A DNA stretch of 64,000 nt from Nonomuraea purpurea (GCF_042650645.1 NZ_JBHSBI010000013.1:245897-309896), one strand, 5' to 3'; positions 33,652 through 42,305 are shown, counted from the first letter of the stretch. Notes: generated from the letters alone by a model not told the origin. A program made the numbers and translations.

Positions 33652-34512
33652 CTACCCTTCGAGCCCGCTCGTCGTGCGTACTCTCCGGGTGGACTCGGCC
33701 CGGGCGGCGAGTTCGGCGTCCGGCGGGTAGCCGACCTCCTCCAGGCAGAGCCCGTGCGCGGGCGCCACGTGCACCCCCGAGTCGCGTACGCCTCCCACCA
33801 GCACCTCCCCCGGCCATTCCACGGCCCGCCGCCCGTCGCCGGCGGCCAGCAGTGAGCCGACCAGGGCCCGCACCATGGAGTGGCAGAACGCGTCCGCCAC
33901 CACGGTGGCCACCAGAACCCCATCGGCCTCGCGCGCCCACTCCAGCCGCTGCAGTTCCCTGATCGTGGTCGCCCCTTCGCGTTTCTTGCAGAACGCCGCG
34001 AAGTCGTGCTCCCCGAGCATCCGGACGGCCGCCGCGTTGAGAGCCCCGAGGTCGAGCGGCCGGTTGTGCCAGACGATCTCCCGCCGCCGCAGCGGGTCGA
34101 CACCGCCCTCGGTGTCGCTCACCCGGTAGGCGTACCGCCGGAACATCGCCGAGAACCGGGCGTCAAAGCCCTCAGGAGCCCCTGTAACCCGAAAAATTCG
34201 TACGTCTGGCGGCAGGACCCCGCCAAGCCGCCTGACAAGCGCAGAAAGCCGCTCATCGCCGCTCAAGGGCCCCCGGTTCCCGTCGAGCTCGCCCAGCGAA
34301 TCGTCCAGCACGTCCACATGGGCGACCTGTCCGCGTGCGTGCACCCCTGCGTCGGTACGTCCGGCCACGGTCAGCATGGCGGGCTCGCCGAGGCGCAGGA
34401 TCCTGGCGAGCGCCTGCTCGATCTCCCCCTGAACCGTGCGCCGCCCCGGCTGCCTGGCCCATCCGGAGAAGTCGGTCCCGTCATAGGCGAGGTCGAGGCG
34501 GAGCCGTACCAC
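33652..34512 (-). CDS. truA: tRNA pseudouridine synthase A
   Basis: 286 residues. It makes pseudouridine at tRNA positions 38-40. Start RLRLDLAYDGTDFSGW; catalytic Asp in AGRTDAGVHARGQVAH; DARFSAMFRRYAYRV; FCHSMVRALVGSLL. The GTG at 34512 has AGGAGG at seven bases. It follows rplQ, the common rpoA-rplQ-truA order, but is separated from it by a strong hairpin. Confidence 0.96.
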   Translation of the reverse strand: MVRLRLDLAYDGTDFSGWARQPGRRTVQGEIEQALARILRLGEPAMLTVAGRTDAGVHARGQVAHVDVLDDSLGELDGNRGPLSGDERLSALVRRLGGVLPPDVRIFRVTGAPEGFDARFSAMFRRYAYRVSDTEGGVDPLRRREIVWHNRPLDLGALNAAAVRMLGEHDFAAFCKKREGATTIRELQRLEWAREADGVLVATVVADAFCHSMVRALVGSLLAAGDGRRAVEWPGEVLVGGVRDSGVHVAPAHGLCLEEVGYPPDAELAARAESTRRVRTTSGLEG

Positions 34513-34532
34513 GATGATCCTCCTTGAAAAGG

Positions 34533-34572
34533 GAACGGGCCCGAACCCCACCATGGGGGTCCGGGCCCGTTC
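34533..34572 (-). terminator. rplQ terminator
   Basis: 11-bp stem GAACGGGCCCG with its complement, one mismatch, then five more pairs (ACCCC/GGGGT) around a six-base loop, 16 bases after the rplQ stop. The truA ribosome site follows directly, so read-through could feed truA. Confidence 0.75.
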
Positions 34573-34587
34573 GTCCAGCCTGAGGGA

Positions 34588-35121
34588 TCAGGCTTCGTCC
34601 TTCTTCGCCTCGGCCGCGGGAGCCTCGTCCTTCTTCGCCTCAGCCTCAGGAGCCTCAGCCTCGGCGGCGGGAGTCTCCTCGGCGGCGGCCGCGGGAGCCT
34701 CCTCGGCGGCGGGCGGGGCAGCGGCGGCCGGAGCCGCGGCGCCGCGGGTCGTGACGGCGTTCAGCGGCTCGGTCACCAGCTCGATGACCGCCATCGGGGC
34801 GTTGTCGCCCTTGCGCGCACCGATCTTGGTGATGCGGGTGTAGCCACCGGGACGCTCGGCGAACGTCGTCGCGATCTCGGTGAAGAGGTGGTGAACGACG
34901 CCCTTGTCCCTGACGACGGTCAGAACCTGGCGACGGTTGTGGATGTCGCCCTTCTTCGCCTTGGTGATCAGGCGCTCCGCCACCGGACGCAGGCGCTTGG
35001 CCTTCGTGACCGTCGTACGGATCTTGCCGTGGCGGAACAGGTCCGTGGCGAGGTTCGCCAGGATCAGCCGCTCGTGCGCCGGGCTGCCGCCAAGACGTGC
35101 ACCCTTGGTGGGCTTGGGCAT
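34588..35121 (-). CDS. rplQ: 50S ribosomal protein L17
   Basis: 177 residues. The L17 core (PKPTKGARLGGSPAHERLIL start) occupies the first 120. The last 55 are an Ala/Glu/Pro tail ending KKDEAPAAEAKKDEA, with a KKDEAPAAEA repeat, an extension common in high-GC actinobacteria. Last ribosomal gene of the alpha operon. Confidence 0.97.
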   Translation of the reverse strand: MPKPTKGARLGGSPAHERLILANLATDLFRHGKIRTTVTKAKRLRPVAERLITKAKKGDIHNRRQVLTVVRDKGVVHHLFTEIATTFAERPGGYTRITKIGARKGDNAPMAVIELVTEPLNAVTTRGAAAPAAAAPPAAEEAPAAAAEETPAAEAEAPEAEAKKDEAPAAEAKKDEA

Positions 35122-35177
35122 GGTCTTTCTCCTCCTGGATTAACCCGCCCCGGCCGTACCAGGTACCGGAGTCGGGC

Positions 35178-35237
35178 CGGATCGCTGTCGTTCGATGTGC
35201 GATCCGTTACTGTGGCCCCGCGCCGCGACGCGGGGCC
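35178..35237 (-). other. Two hairpins between rpoA and rplQ
   Basis: CGGATCGC/GCGATCCG (35178-35185, 35199-35206) and GGCCCCGCG/CGCGGGGCC (35214-35222, 35229-35237, six-base loop). Probably processing or partial attenuation sites between the polymerase subunit and L17. Confidence 0.5.
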
Positions 35238-35249
35238 TCGAAAGCGGGA

Positions 35250-36266
35250 TCAGTACTGCTCGGTCTCGACGTAGGCGCTGTCGTCGTCGTCGTAGCCACC
35301 GCCGGCCACCGCGCTCGGGTCGAACCCGGGCGGGGAGTCCTTGAGCGCCAGCGACATCTCGTGCAGCTTCTGCTTGACCTCTTCGATCGACTTGGCGCCG
35401 AAGTTCCTTATGTCGAGCAGGTCCTGCTCACTGCGGGCGACGAGCTCACCCACGGTGTGGATGCCCTCGCGCTTGAGGCAGTTGTAGGAGCGAACGGTCA
35501 GGTTCAGCTCCTCGATCGGCAGCGCCAGGTCGGCGGCCAGGGCGGCGTCGGTCGGCGACGGGCCGATGTCGATGCCCTCGGCCTCGACGTTGAGCTCGCG
35601 GGCCAGGCCGAAGAGCTCGACGAGGGTCTTGCCGGCGGAGGCCACCGCGTCGCGGGGCTTCATCGCGGGCTTGGTCTCGACGTCGAGGATGAGGCGGTCG
35701 AAGTCGGTACGCTGCTCGACTCGGGTCGCCTCGACCTTGTAGGTGACCTTGAGCACCGGGGAGTAGATCGAGTCGATCGGAATGCGACCGATCTCCTGGC
35801 CCGGCTGCTTGTTCTGGGCGGCGGAGACGTAGCCGCGACCGCGCTCGACGGTCAGCTCCATCTCCAGCTTCGCCTTGCCGTTGAGCGTGGCGATGCGAAG
35901 CTCGGGGTTGTGCACCTCGACACCGGCCGGAGGCGCGATGTCGGCGGCGGTGACCTCACCCGGGCCCTGCTTGCGCAGGTACATCACGACCGGCTCGTCG
36001 TGCTCGGAGGAGACGACCAGTTCCTTGAGGTTGAGGATGATGTCGGTGACGTCTTCCTTGACCCCGGGAACGGTCGAGAACTCGTGCAGCACGCCCTCGA
36101 TGCGGATGCTCGTCACGGCCGCGCCCGGAATGGACGACAGCAGCGTGCGGCGCAGAGAGTTGCCGATGGTGTAGCCGAAGCCCGGCTCCAGCGGCTCGAT
36201 GACGAATCGGGACCGGGTGTCGTCGATCGACTCTTCGAGAAGAGTCGGACGCTGAGCGATCAGCAT
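35250..36266 (-). CDS. rpoA: RNA polymerase subunit alpha
   Basis: 338 residues. The N-terminal assembly domain (FVIEPLEPGFGYTIGNSLRR, GVLHEFSTVPGVKEDVTDII) and the C-terminal domain that contacts UP elements and activators (SYNCLKREGIHTVGELVARS, LLDIRNFGAKSIEEVKQKL) are complete. It lies between rpsD and rplQ as in other bacteria. Confidence 0.98.
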   Translation of the reverse strand: MLIAQRPTLLEESIDDTRSRFVIEPLEPGFGYTIGNSLRRTLLSSIPGAAVTSIRIEGVLHEFSTVPGVKEDVTDIILNLKELVVSSEHDEPVVMYLRKQGPGEVTAADIAPPAGVEVHNPELRIATLNGKAKLEMELTVERGRGYVSAAQNKQPGQEIGRIPIDSIYSPVLKVTYKVEATRVEQRTDFDRLILDVETKPAMKPRDAVASAGKTLVELFGLARELNVEAEGIDIGPSPTDAALAADLALPIEELNLTVRSYNCLKREGIHTVGELVARSEQDLLDIRNFGAKSIEEVKQKLHEMSLALKDSPPGFDPSAVAGGGYDDDDSAYVETEQY

Positions 36267-36329
36267 GTTCGGGATCTCCCCTTTTTCGTGTGGCGCCCGC
36301 TATATGACGCCACTCCGATGAAAAGCGTA

Positions 36330-36357
36330 GCCGAGGTGCGGAAATCCGCACCTCGGC
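36330..36357 (-). terminator. Strong hairpin between rpsD and rpoA
   Basis: Perfect 13-bp inverted repeat (GCCGAGGTGCGGA and complement) with a two-base central gap, six bases after the rpsD stop and followed on the transcript by TACGCTTTTC, a short T run. Likely a partial terminator or attenuator inside the alpha operon. Confidence 0.65.
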
Positions 36358-36363
36358 CGAGGC

Positions 36364-36990
36364 TCACTTCGAGTAGTACTCGACGATGAGCTGCTCCTGG
36401 ACCTGCGTGTCGATCTGCTGACGGACCGGCAGCTGGTGGACCAGGACGCGGAGCTTCTCGGGCACGACGCCGAGCCACGCGGGAACGGTGCGCTCGCCCG
36501 CGGTCGCACGAGCGACCTCGTAGGGCAGCATGTTGCGCTTGTTCTCGCGGACCTCGATGATGTCGTGCTCGCGAACGCGGTACGACGGGATGTCGACCTT
36601 CTTGCCGTTCACCAGAATGTGGCCGTGGCGCACCTGCTGGCGGGCCGCGTCACGCGACTGGGCGAAGCCGGCGCGGTAGACGACGTTGTCGAGACGGCTC
36701 TCCAGGATCTGGAGCAGCGCCTCACCCGTCTTGCCGCTCTTGCGGGTGGCTTCCTCGTAGTAGTTGTGGAACTGCCGCTCGAGGACGCCGTAGATGCGGC
36801 GGGTCTTCTGCTTCTCACGAAGCTGAAGCTGGTACTCGGACTCCTTGGGACGTCCGCGGCCGTGCTCACCCGGCGGGTAAGGACGGATCTCGATGGGGCA
36901 CTTGGCGGACTCGCACTTGCTGCCCTTGAGGAAGAGCTTGGTCTTCTCGCGACGGCAGAGCTTGCAGTCCGCGCCCGTGTAACGAGCCAT
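36364..36990 (-). CDS. rpsD: 30S ribosomal protein S4
   Basis: 208 residues. It begins ARYTGADCKLCRREKTKLFL and includes the S4 RNA-binding domain (RLDNVVYRAGFAQSRDAARQ, GHILVNGKKVDIPSYRVREH). Cys8, Cys11 and Cys27 suggest the zinc-type N-terminus found in actinobacterial S4. S4 is the translational repressor of the alpha operon in E. coli. Confidence 0.98.
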   Translation of the reverse strand: MARYTGADCKLCRREKTKLFLKGSKCESAKCPIEIRPYPPGEHGRGRPKESEYQLQLREKQKTRRIYGVLERQFHNYYEEATRKSGKTGEALLQILESRLDNVVYRAGFAQSRDAARQQVRHGHILVNGKKVDIPSYRVREHDIIEVRENKRNMLPYEVARATAGERTVPAWLGVVPEKLRVLVHQLPVRQQIDTQVQEQLIVEYYSK

Positions 36991-37013
36991 TTCTCAGTAT
37001 CTCCTGGGCTAAG

Positions 37014-37418
37014 TCAGACGCGACGGCGCTTCGGCGGCCGGCAACCGTTGTGCGGAACCGGGGTGACGTCCTGGATCGAACCCACCTCGAGGCCGGTGGC
37101 CTGGAGGGAGCGGATCGCGGTCTCGCGGCCGGAACCCGGCCCCTTGACGAAGACGTCGACCTTGCGCATGCCGTGCTCCATGGCCCGGCGGGCGGCGTTC
37201 TCTGCGGCCATCTGCGCGGCGAACGGGGTGGACTTACGGGAGCCCTTGAAACCCACGTGGCCGGCGCTGGCCCAGGAGATCACGTTCCCGTTCGGGTCGG
37301 TGATCGAAACGATCGTGTTGTTGAACGTGCTCTTGATGTGGGCGTGCCCGTGAGCGACGTTCTTCTTCTCCTTGCGGCGCACCTTCTTCGGTGCGCCCTG
37401 ACGGCTCTTAGGAGGCAT
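37014..37418 (-). CDS. rpsK: 30S ribosomal protein S11
   Basis: 134 residues with the S11 signature (GHAHIKSTFNNTIVSITDPN, SAGHVGFKGSRKSTPFAAQM, DVTPVPHNGCRPPKRRRV). Between rpsM and rpsD. The 159-base spacer from rpsM contains a GGAACGG/CCGTTCC inverted repeat (37461-37497). Confidence 0.98.
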   Translation of the reverse strand: MPPKSRQGAPKKVRRKEKKNVAHGHAHIKSTFNNTIVSITDPNGNVISWASAGHVGFKGSRKSTPFAAQMAAENAARRAMEHGMRKVDVFVKGPGSGRETAIRSLQATGLEVGSIQDVTPVPHNGCRPPKRRRV

Positions 37419-37577
37419 TGCTTGCCATTACTCCTGAGGTCTTCGGTCCTGCGGCTGCTTGGAACGGCCGTGCCCACGCTCGAACGCGCACCGTTCCTGT
37501 CCGGATCGGCCGTGCTCGCTCGCCCCTGGCTGGTAGGCCAGCACACGGGCCCGAGCGTCGGCCGCCCTGGAGCGGGA

Positions 37578-37958
37578 CTACTTCTTGCCGGGCTTCTTCT
37601 TGCCGGCGACGGTCTTCTTCTTGCCCTTGCGGGTACGCGCGTTGGTCTGCGTGCGCTGACCGTGGACCGGCAGGCCCTTGCGGTGCCGGATGCCCTGGTA
37701 ACAACCGATCTCGATCTTGCGACGGATGTCGGCCTGGACCTCGCGGCGCAGGTCACCCTCGATCTTGAAGTTCGCCTCGATGTAGTCACGCATCGGGACG
37801 AGCTCGGTGTCGCTGAGCTGGTGCACGCGGAGGTCGCCGCTGACACCGGTGGCCTGGAGGATCTCCTGGGCACGGGTGCGGCCGATTCCGTAGATGTAGG
37901 TAAGAGCGATCTCCAGCCGCTTTTCGCGGGGGAGATCGACGCCAACCAGGCGAGCCAT
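37578..37958 (-). CDS. rpsM: 30S ribosomal protein S13
   Basis: 126 residues, ARLVGVDLPREKRLEIALTY start, GLPVHGQRTQTNARTRKGKK near the end, Lys-rich tail. The ATG at 37958 matches the family start and has GGAGAA upstream. First ribosomal gene of the alpha operon proper; its leader holds a large nested hairpin. Confidence 0.98.
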   Translation of the reverse strand: MARLVGVDLPREKRLEIALTYIYGIGRTRAQEILQATGVSGDLRVHQLSDTELVPMRDYIEANFKIEGDLRREVQADIRRKIEIGCYQGIRHRKGLPVHGQRTQTNARTRKGKKKTVAGKKKPGKK

Positions 37959-38116
37959 GGTCGGGCATTCTCCTTCTTTGTGGCGGAGGTCTGGCGCCGC
38001 ACTTCCCCTCCCCAATGCCCGGGGTGAGGGCCCCGGCCTCCGACCGGGGGTCTCCTGGCTGGTTCGGGCCCTTGAAACGGCCCGCCTGTCCAGGTGTGAG
38101 ACGCGATTACTTGCTC

Positions 38117-38169
38117 AGGCTTCTCATGCGTCGAGCCCGCTCCCTGGCGGGGCGGACTCGGAGAAGCCT
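38117..38169 (-). promoter_or_regulatory. Nested hairpin in the rpsM leader
   Basis: Outer 9-bp stem AGGCTTCTC/GAGAAGCCT (38117-38125, 38161-38169), inner stem CGAGCCCGC with one mismatch (38132-38140, 38152-38160), in the 219 bases between rpmJ and rpsM. Position equals the S4-binding leader of the E. coli alpha operon. Confidence 0.5.
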
Positions 38170-38177
38170 TGCGGCGA

Positions 38178-38291
38178 CTAACCCTGGCGCTGCTTGTGGC
38201 GCAGGTTGTCGCAGATCACCATGACGCGACCGTGCCGGCGGATCACCTTGCACTTGTCGCAGATCTTCTTGACGCTCGGCTTTACCTTCAT
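38178..38291 (-). CDS. rpmJ: 50S ribosomal protein L36
   Basis: 37 residues, MKVKPSVKKICDKCKVIRRH then GRVMVICDNLRHKQRQG. Three Cys and one His (Cys11, Cys14, Cys27, His32) make this the zinc-binding C+ form. Lies between infA and rpsM. Confidence 0.97.
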   Translation of the reverse strand: MKVKPSVKKICDKCKVIRRHGRVMVICDNLRHKQRQG

Positions 38292-38316
38292 TGTCCTTCG
38301 TGATTCCTCAGACGTC

Positions 38317-38538
38317 TTACTTGTATCGGTAGACGATCCGCCCACGACTCAGGTCGTAGGGGCTCAGTTCAACGACTACCCGGTCGTCAGGAAGGATCCG
38401 GATGTAGTGCATCCGCATCCGACCGCTGATGTGGGCCAGGACCTTATGGCCGTTGTCGAGCTGCACCCGGAACATGGCGTTCGGGAGCGACTCGACCACA
38501 GTGCCCTCGATCTCGATGGCGCCGTCTTTTTTGGCCAA
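38317..38538 (-). CDS. infA: Translation initiation factor IF-1
   Basis: 73 residues, AKKDGAIEIEGTVVESLPNA start and SPYDLSRGRIVYRYK end, the complete S1/OB-fold factor. Only a TTG (38538) fits the conserved start, with GAGGA four bases before it; family members normally use ATG. Heads the infA-rpmJ-rpsM-rpsK-rpsD-rpoA-rplQ run. Confidence 0.96.
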   Translation of the reverse strand: MAKKDGAIEIEGTVVESLPNAMFRVQLDNGHKVLAHISGRMRMHYIRILPDDRVVVELSPYDLSRGRIVYRYK

Positions 38539-38864
38539 AATTCCTCGCGTTTCACTGATCGATCGTCTGAGGCTCCGGTTCACTAAGCAGCCGCGACCTC
38601 ACGCATTCGAAGAGAGCGGCGATCAGTCAAGATCGCCGACGCGTGATAGTCATAGTGAGCCGACTAAGGAGTGTACGACACCTGAGCCCAAAACGCGAAG
38701 CGCGTGCCAGGTGTCCTGACACAACCATGTAGGGAGTCTACCCTACGTTCACCCCCGCCCGACCCCCGCGGACGCAGGGCCATCGGGCCGCACAGACGCG
38801 GTGAACCGGACCGCTCCAGTTGCCGGTGGCGCCGTCCTCGGCCGTCTGCGTACGGACCGCCGCG
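38539..38864. other. 326-base infA leader region with three inverted repeats
   Basis: No supported gene. It contains CGGCGATC/GATCGCCG (38617-38638, six-base loop), a cruciform GACACCTG/CAGGTGTC (38677-38715) enclosing ACGCG/CGCGT, and GTAGGG/CCCTAC (38729-38746). A minus-strand -10 TACACT with -35 TTCGCG at 18 bases is a weak promoter candidate for infA. Confidence 0.5.
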
Positions 38865-39293
38865 CTACCTGCGCCTGGGCCGGTGACCGCCGACGATGGT
38901 GCTCACCAGCAGGATCACGCCCCACGGGCCCATGACCCAAAGCGGCCATGGGTAGGCCAGGTCGCCGGACGTGACGCTCACGATCAGCCAGATCACCCAG
39001 TTGACGCCGCTGGCCACGGCCCAGGCGCCCCAGGCCGCCTGCATGGCGGCGCCCTGCGCGCTGTGCTGGGGAGCGGAGTCGGGCTTCTTGGCGGGGAGGT
39101 TACGCAGGTCCACATCAGGCAGGTCGGCCGTTAACCTGGCCAGTTCGCCATAGGTCTTGCTCTTGTAGAGCTGTTCGAGCCGCTCGTTGAACTCGTCCAT
39201 CGTGATGCGGCCCTGCGCGGTGTGCTCGCGGAGGACGGCCGCCACCCGGTCACGATCGGAGTCGGAAGCACGCATCTCGGGGCTGTTGGCCAT
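38865..39293 (-). CDS. DUF1707 domain protein with two membrane helices
   Basis: 142 residues. The N-terminal 55 residues are the DUF1707/SHOCT-like motif (RASDSDRDRVAAVLREHTAQ, GRITMDEFNERLEQLYKSKT). Two hydrophobic helices follow, about 90-135 (VASGVNWVIWLIVSV, VMGPWGVILLVSTIV), and the end is GGHRPRRR. Function unknown. ATG at 39293 has GGGAGTGGG upstream. It follows map by 15 bases and is an addition to the usual map-infA order. Confidence 0.85.
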   Translation of the reverse strand: MANSPEMRASDSDRDRVAAVLREHTAQGRITMDEFNERLEQLYKSKTYGELARLTADLPDVDLRNLPAKKPDSAPQHSAQGAAMQAAWGAWAVASGVNWVIWLIVSVTSGDLAYPWPLWVMGPWGVILLVSTIVGGHRPRRR

Positions 39294-39308
39294 CCCACCC
39301 ACTCCCGC

Positions 39309-40118
39309 CTAGTTCTTCGGCTGCGCCAGGCGCTCCTCGCCGCCGTCCAGGGCGGTCAGCACCCAAGGACCATTATGTGTCACGGCGACGCTGTGTTCGA
39401 AGTGCGCCGACTGTTTGCCGTCGACCGTCACGACGGTCCACTCGTCGGTCAGGACGCGCGTACGCTCCGTGCCCAGGTTCACCATGGGCTCGATGGCCAG
39501 GCACATGCCCTCTTCCAGCACCGGCCCCCTGCCGGGCCGGCCGTGGTTGGCGATCCACGGGTCCATGTGCATCTCGGTGCCGATGCCGTGGCCGCCGTAC
39601 TCGGGTGGGATGCCGAAACGGCCCTGGGACTTGACGTAGCGCTCCACCTCGTAGCCGATGTCGGAAAGGTGGCGGCCGGGCGTCAGGGCGGTGATGCCGC
39701 GCCACATGGCCTCCTCCGTGACCCGCATCAGCTCCGCCAGTTTGGGGTCCACCTCGCCGACCGGCACCGTGACGGCCGAGTCGCCGTGCCAGCCCTCCAG
39801 GATCGCGCCGCAGTCGATCGAGATGACGTCGCCTTCGCGCAGTTTGCGGGCGCTGGTGGGGATGCCGTGCACGACTTCGTCGTTGACCGACGCGCAGATC
39901 GTGGCAGGAAAGCCCTGGTAGCCCTTGAAGGACGGGATCGCGCCCTCGTCCCTGATCGCCTTCTCGGCGATGACGTCGAGGTCGAGCGGCGTCATGCCGG
40001 GCTCTACCGAGCGCTTGAGCAGGTCGAGCGTGCGCCCGACCACCAGACCGGCCGCCCGCATCTTTTCGAGCTGCTCCGGTGACTTGATCTGAATGCCGTG
40101 TCTGTTCCGTTTGAACAT
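39309..40118 (-). CDS. map: Methionine aminopeptidase, type I
   Basis: 269 residues. Dinuclear-metal ligands are visible: DCGAILEGWHGDSAV (two Asp), GHGIGTEMHMDP (His), EPMVNLG (Glu) and QSAHFEHSVAVT (Glu). It removes the initiator Met. It lacks the N-terminal zinc/SH3 extension of some actinobacterial MetAPs. Between adk and the DUF1707 gene. Confidence 0.97.
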   Translation of the reverse strand: MFKRNRHGIQIKSPEQLEKMRAAGLVVGRTLDLLKRSVEPGMTPLDLDVIAEKAIRDEGAIPSFKGYQGFPATICASVNDEVVHGIPTSARKLREGDVISIDCGAILEGWHGDSAVTVPVGEVDPKLAELMRVTEEAMWRGITALTPGRHLSDIGYEVERYVKSQGRFGIPPEYGGHGIGTEMHMDPWIANHGRPGRGPVLEEGMCLAIEPMVNLGTERTRVLTDEWTVVTVDGKQSAHFEHSVAVTHNGPWVLTALDGGEERLAQPKN

Positions 40119-40179
40119 CTTCTGCCCCCCTCGGTCTCAACGGGCCGCGCTGGGGGCCCAATTCCCCCACAATAGCCGC

Positions 40180-40207
40180 GAGGTGGCACGGAAACCCGTG
40201 CCACCTC
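40180..40207 (-). terminator. Hairpin between adk and map
   Basis: Perfect 12-bp stem (GAGGTGGCACGG and complement) with an AAAC loop, 20 bases after the adk stop; probably ends or attenuates the secY-adk transcript. Confidence 0.7.
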
Positions 40208-40227
40208 CGCAATCGGTACTGCCGCGG

Positions 40228-40878
40228 CTACCCCATGAACGGGCGGATCTCCTCCATGGCCCGCTGGGTGACCTCTTCGACCGGGCCCGTGGCGTCCACG
40301 CCGACGAGGACACCCTCGTCGGCGTAGTAGGAGACCAGCGGCGCGGTCTGCTCCTGGTAGACCTCCAGGCGGTGCCTGACGGTCTCCTCCTTGTCGTCGT
40401 CACGCTGGAAGAGCGCGCCCCCGCACGCGTCGCACTTGTCATCCTTCTTGTCGTCGAACTCGACGTGCCAGATGCGGCCGCACTGGCTACAGGTGCGCCG
40501 GCCGGCCAGCCGCCTGACCACCTCGTCGTCGTCCACCACGAGCTCAAGGACCAGGTCAAGAGCCTGGCCCCAGTCCTTGAGCATGTCGCGCAGGATCTCG
40601 GCCTGCGCGACGTTACGGGGGAAGCCGTCGAGCAGGAAGCCGTCCTGCGCGTCGTCCTCGGACAGGCGGTCACGGACCATGGCGATGGTGACCTCGTCGG
40701 GCACCAGGTCGCCACGGTCCATGTACTGCTTGGCCAGCTTGCCGAGGTCCGTGCCGCCGGAGACGTTGGCACGGAATATGTCACCTGTCGAGATCTTCGG
40801 GATCGACAGGTTCGATGCGATGTACTGGGCCTGTGTCCCCTTACCCGCTCCGGGGGGCCCGACCAGAACGAGACGCAC
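40228..40878 (-). CDS. adk: Adenylate kinase
   Basis: 216 residues. P-loop GPPGAGKGTQ at the start, DGFPRNVAQAE and a long lid domain with a four-cysteine zinc site (CSQCGRIWHV and KCDACGG). GTG start sharing one base with the secY stop (TAGTG), so coupled to secY. Confidence 0.97.
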   Translation of the reverse strand: MRLVLVGPPGAGKGTQAQYIASNLSIPKISTGDIFRANVSGGTDLGKLAKQYMDRGDLVPDEVTIAMVRDRLSEDDAQDGFLLDGFPRNVAQAEILRDMLKDWGQALDLVLELVVDDDEVVRRLAGRRTCSQCGRIWHVEFDDKKDDKCDACGGALFQRDDDKEETVRHRLEVYQEQTAPLVSYYADEGVLVGVDATGPVEEVTQRAMEEIRPFMG

Positions 40879-42182
40879 TACCGCAGGAAACCTTCGTAGT
40901 TACGCTGCTGGAGCTGGCTCTCGATCTGCTTCACCGTGTCCAGGCCGACGCCTACCATGATCAGAATACTCGTCCCTCCGAACGGGAAGTTCTGGCTCGC
41001 ACCGGACACCGCCAGCGCGACGATCGGGACCATGGAGATCAGACCCAGATAGAGCGACCCCGGCGCGGTCAGACGGGTGAGCACGAAGTTCAGGTATTCA
41101 GCCGTCGGCCGGCCGGGACGGATGCCCGGAATGAAACCACCGTACTTCTTCATGTTGTCGGCGACTTCAGTGGGGTTGAAGGTGATCGACACGTAGAAGT
41201 ACGTGAAGAAGATGATCAGGAGGAAGAACGTGGCCATGTAGATCGGCGTGTCGCCCGTGGCCAGGTTCTGCGAGATCCACCGGATCACCACGTTGTCGGT
41301 GGTCTGGAAGAGCGAGGTGATCAACTGCGGCAGGTAGAGCAGCGAGGACGCGAAGATCACCGGGATGATGCCGGCCTGGTTGACCTTCAGCGGGATGTAG
41401 GTGGAGGTGCCGCCGTACATCCTGCGCCCGACCATCCGCTTGGCGTACTGGACCGGGATGCGTCGCTGCGCCTGCTCCACGAAGACCACTGCGGCGATCA
41501 TGAAGATGCCGACCACCATGACCACCGAGAAGGTGAACTTGTTGGCCTGGAAGATGTTGGCCAGCTCGGACGGGAAGACCGCGACGACCTGGGTGAAGAT
41601 CAGGATGGACATGCCGTTGCCGACGCCGCGGTCGGTGATGAGCTCGCCCAGCCACATGATCACCGACGTACCGGCGGTCATGATGATCACCATGGTGACG
41701 ATCTGGAAGATGTTGTCGGGGTCGAGCAGAACGTCCTGCTGGCAGTTCGGGAAGAGCTGGCCGGTGCGGGCCAGCGCGATGAAGGCGGTGGACTGCAGAA
41801 CGGCGAGCCCGATGGTCAGGTAACGCGTATACTGCGTGATCTTGGCCTGGCCGGACTGGCCTTCCTTCTTCAGCGCCTCAAGCCGCGGGATGACCACGAC
41901 GAGTAGCTGGAGAATGATGCTCGCGGTGATGTACGGCATAATGCCCAGCGCGAACACCGACAGCTTCAGGAGCGCACCACCGCTGAATAGCTGCACCATC
42001 CCGTAGATGTTGCCGGCGGCTCCGTTACGGGCCTGGTCGAAGCAGGCAGCGAGGTTCTGGACGTGAACTCCCGGAGTCGGAAGAACCGAGCCGAGACGGA
42101 AAAGCGCGATGATGCCCAGGGTGAAGAGCAACTTGTTGCGCAGGTCCGGTGTCCGGAACGCCCGGGTAAACGCGGTCAGCAC
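40878..42182 (-). CDS. secY: Preprotein translocase subunit SecY
   Basis: 434 residues, ten membrane helices; AFRTPDLRNKLLFTLGIIAL at the start, GIMPYITASIILQLLVVVIP (plug-adjacent helix 2), cytoplasmic loops with GQAKITQYTRYLTIG and GRRMYGGTSTYIPLKVNQAG. Channel core of the Sec translocon. Follows rplO after a hairpin, as in the usual spc order. Confidence 0.98.
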   Translation of the reverse strand: MLTAFTRAFRTPDLRNKLLFTLGIIALFRLGSVLPTPGVHVQNLAACFDQARNGAAGNIYGMVQLFSGGALLKLSVFALGIMPYITASIILQLLVVVIPRLEALKKEGQSGQAKITQYTRYLTIGLAVLQSTAFIALARTGQLFPNCQQDVLLDPDNIFQIVTMVIIMTAGTSVIMWLGELITDRGVGNGMSILIFTQVVAVFPSELANIFQANKFTFSVVMVVGIFMIAAVVFVEQAQRRIPVQYAKRMVGRRMYGGTSTYIPLKVNQAGIIPVIFASSLLYLPQLITSLFQTTDNVVIRWISQNLATGDTPIYMATFFLLIIFFTYFYVSITFNPTEVADNMKKYGGFIPGIRPGRPTAEYLNFVLTRLTAPGSLYLGLISMVPIVALAVSGASQNFPFGGTSILIMVGVGLDTVKQIESQLQQRNYEGFLR

Positions 42183-42305
42183 GGTCCCTCCTGCGCGCCT
42201 TTACGGCGGTGTGAGTATGCGATGGTGCGGGGTTCTGCCATCTGAAGTCTTAGGTCTGACGAGCCGGGCAGAAGCCTGCCGTCTCGCGAACTCTAACGCA
42301 CTACG

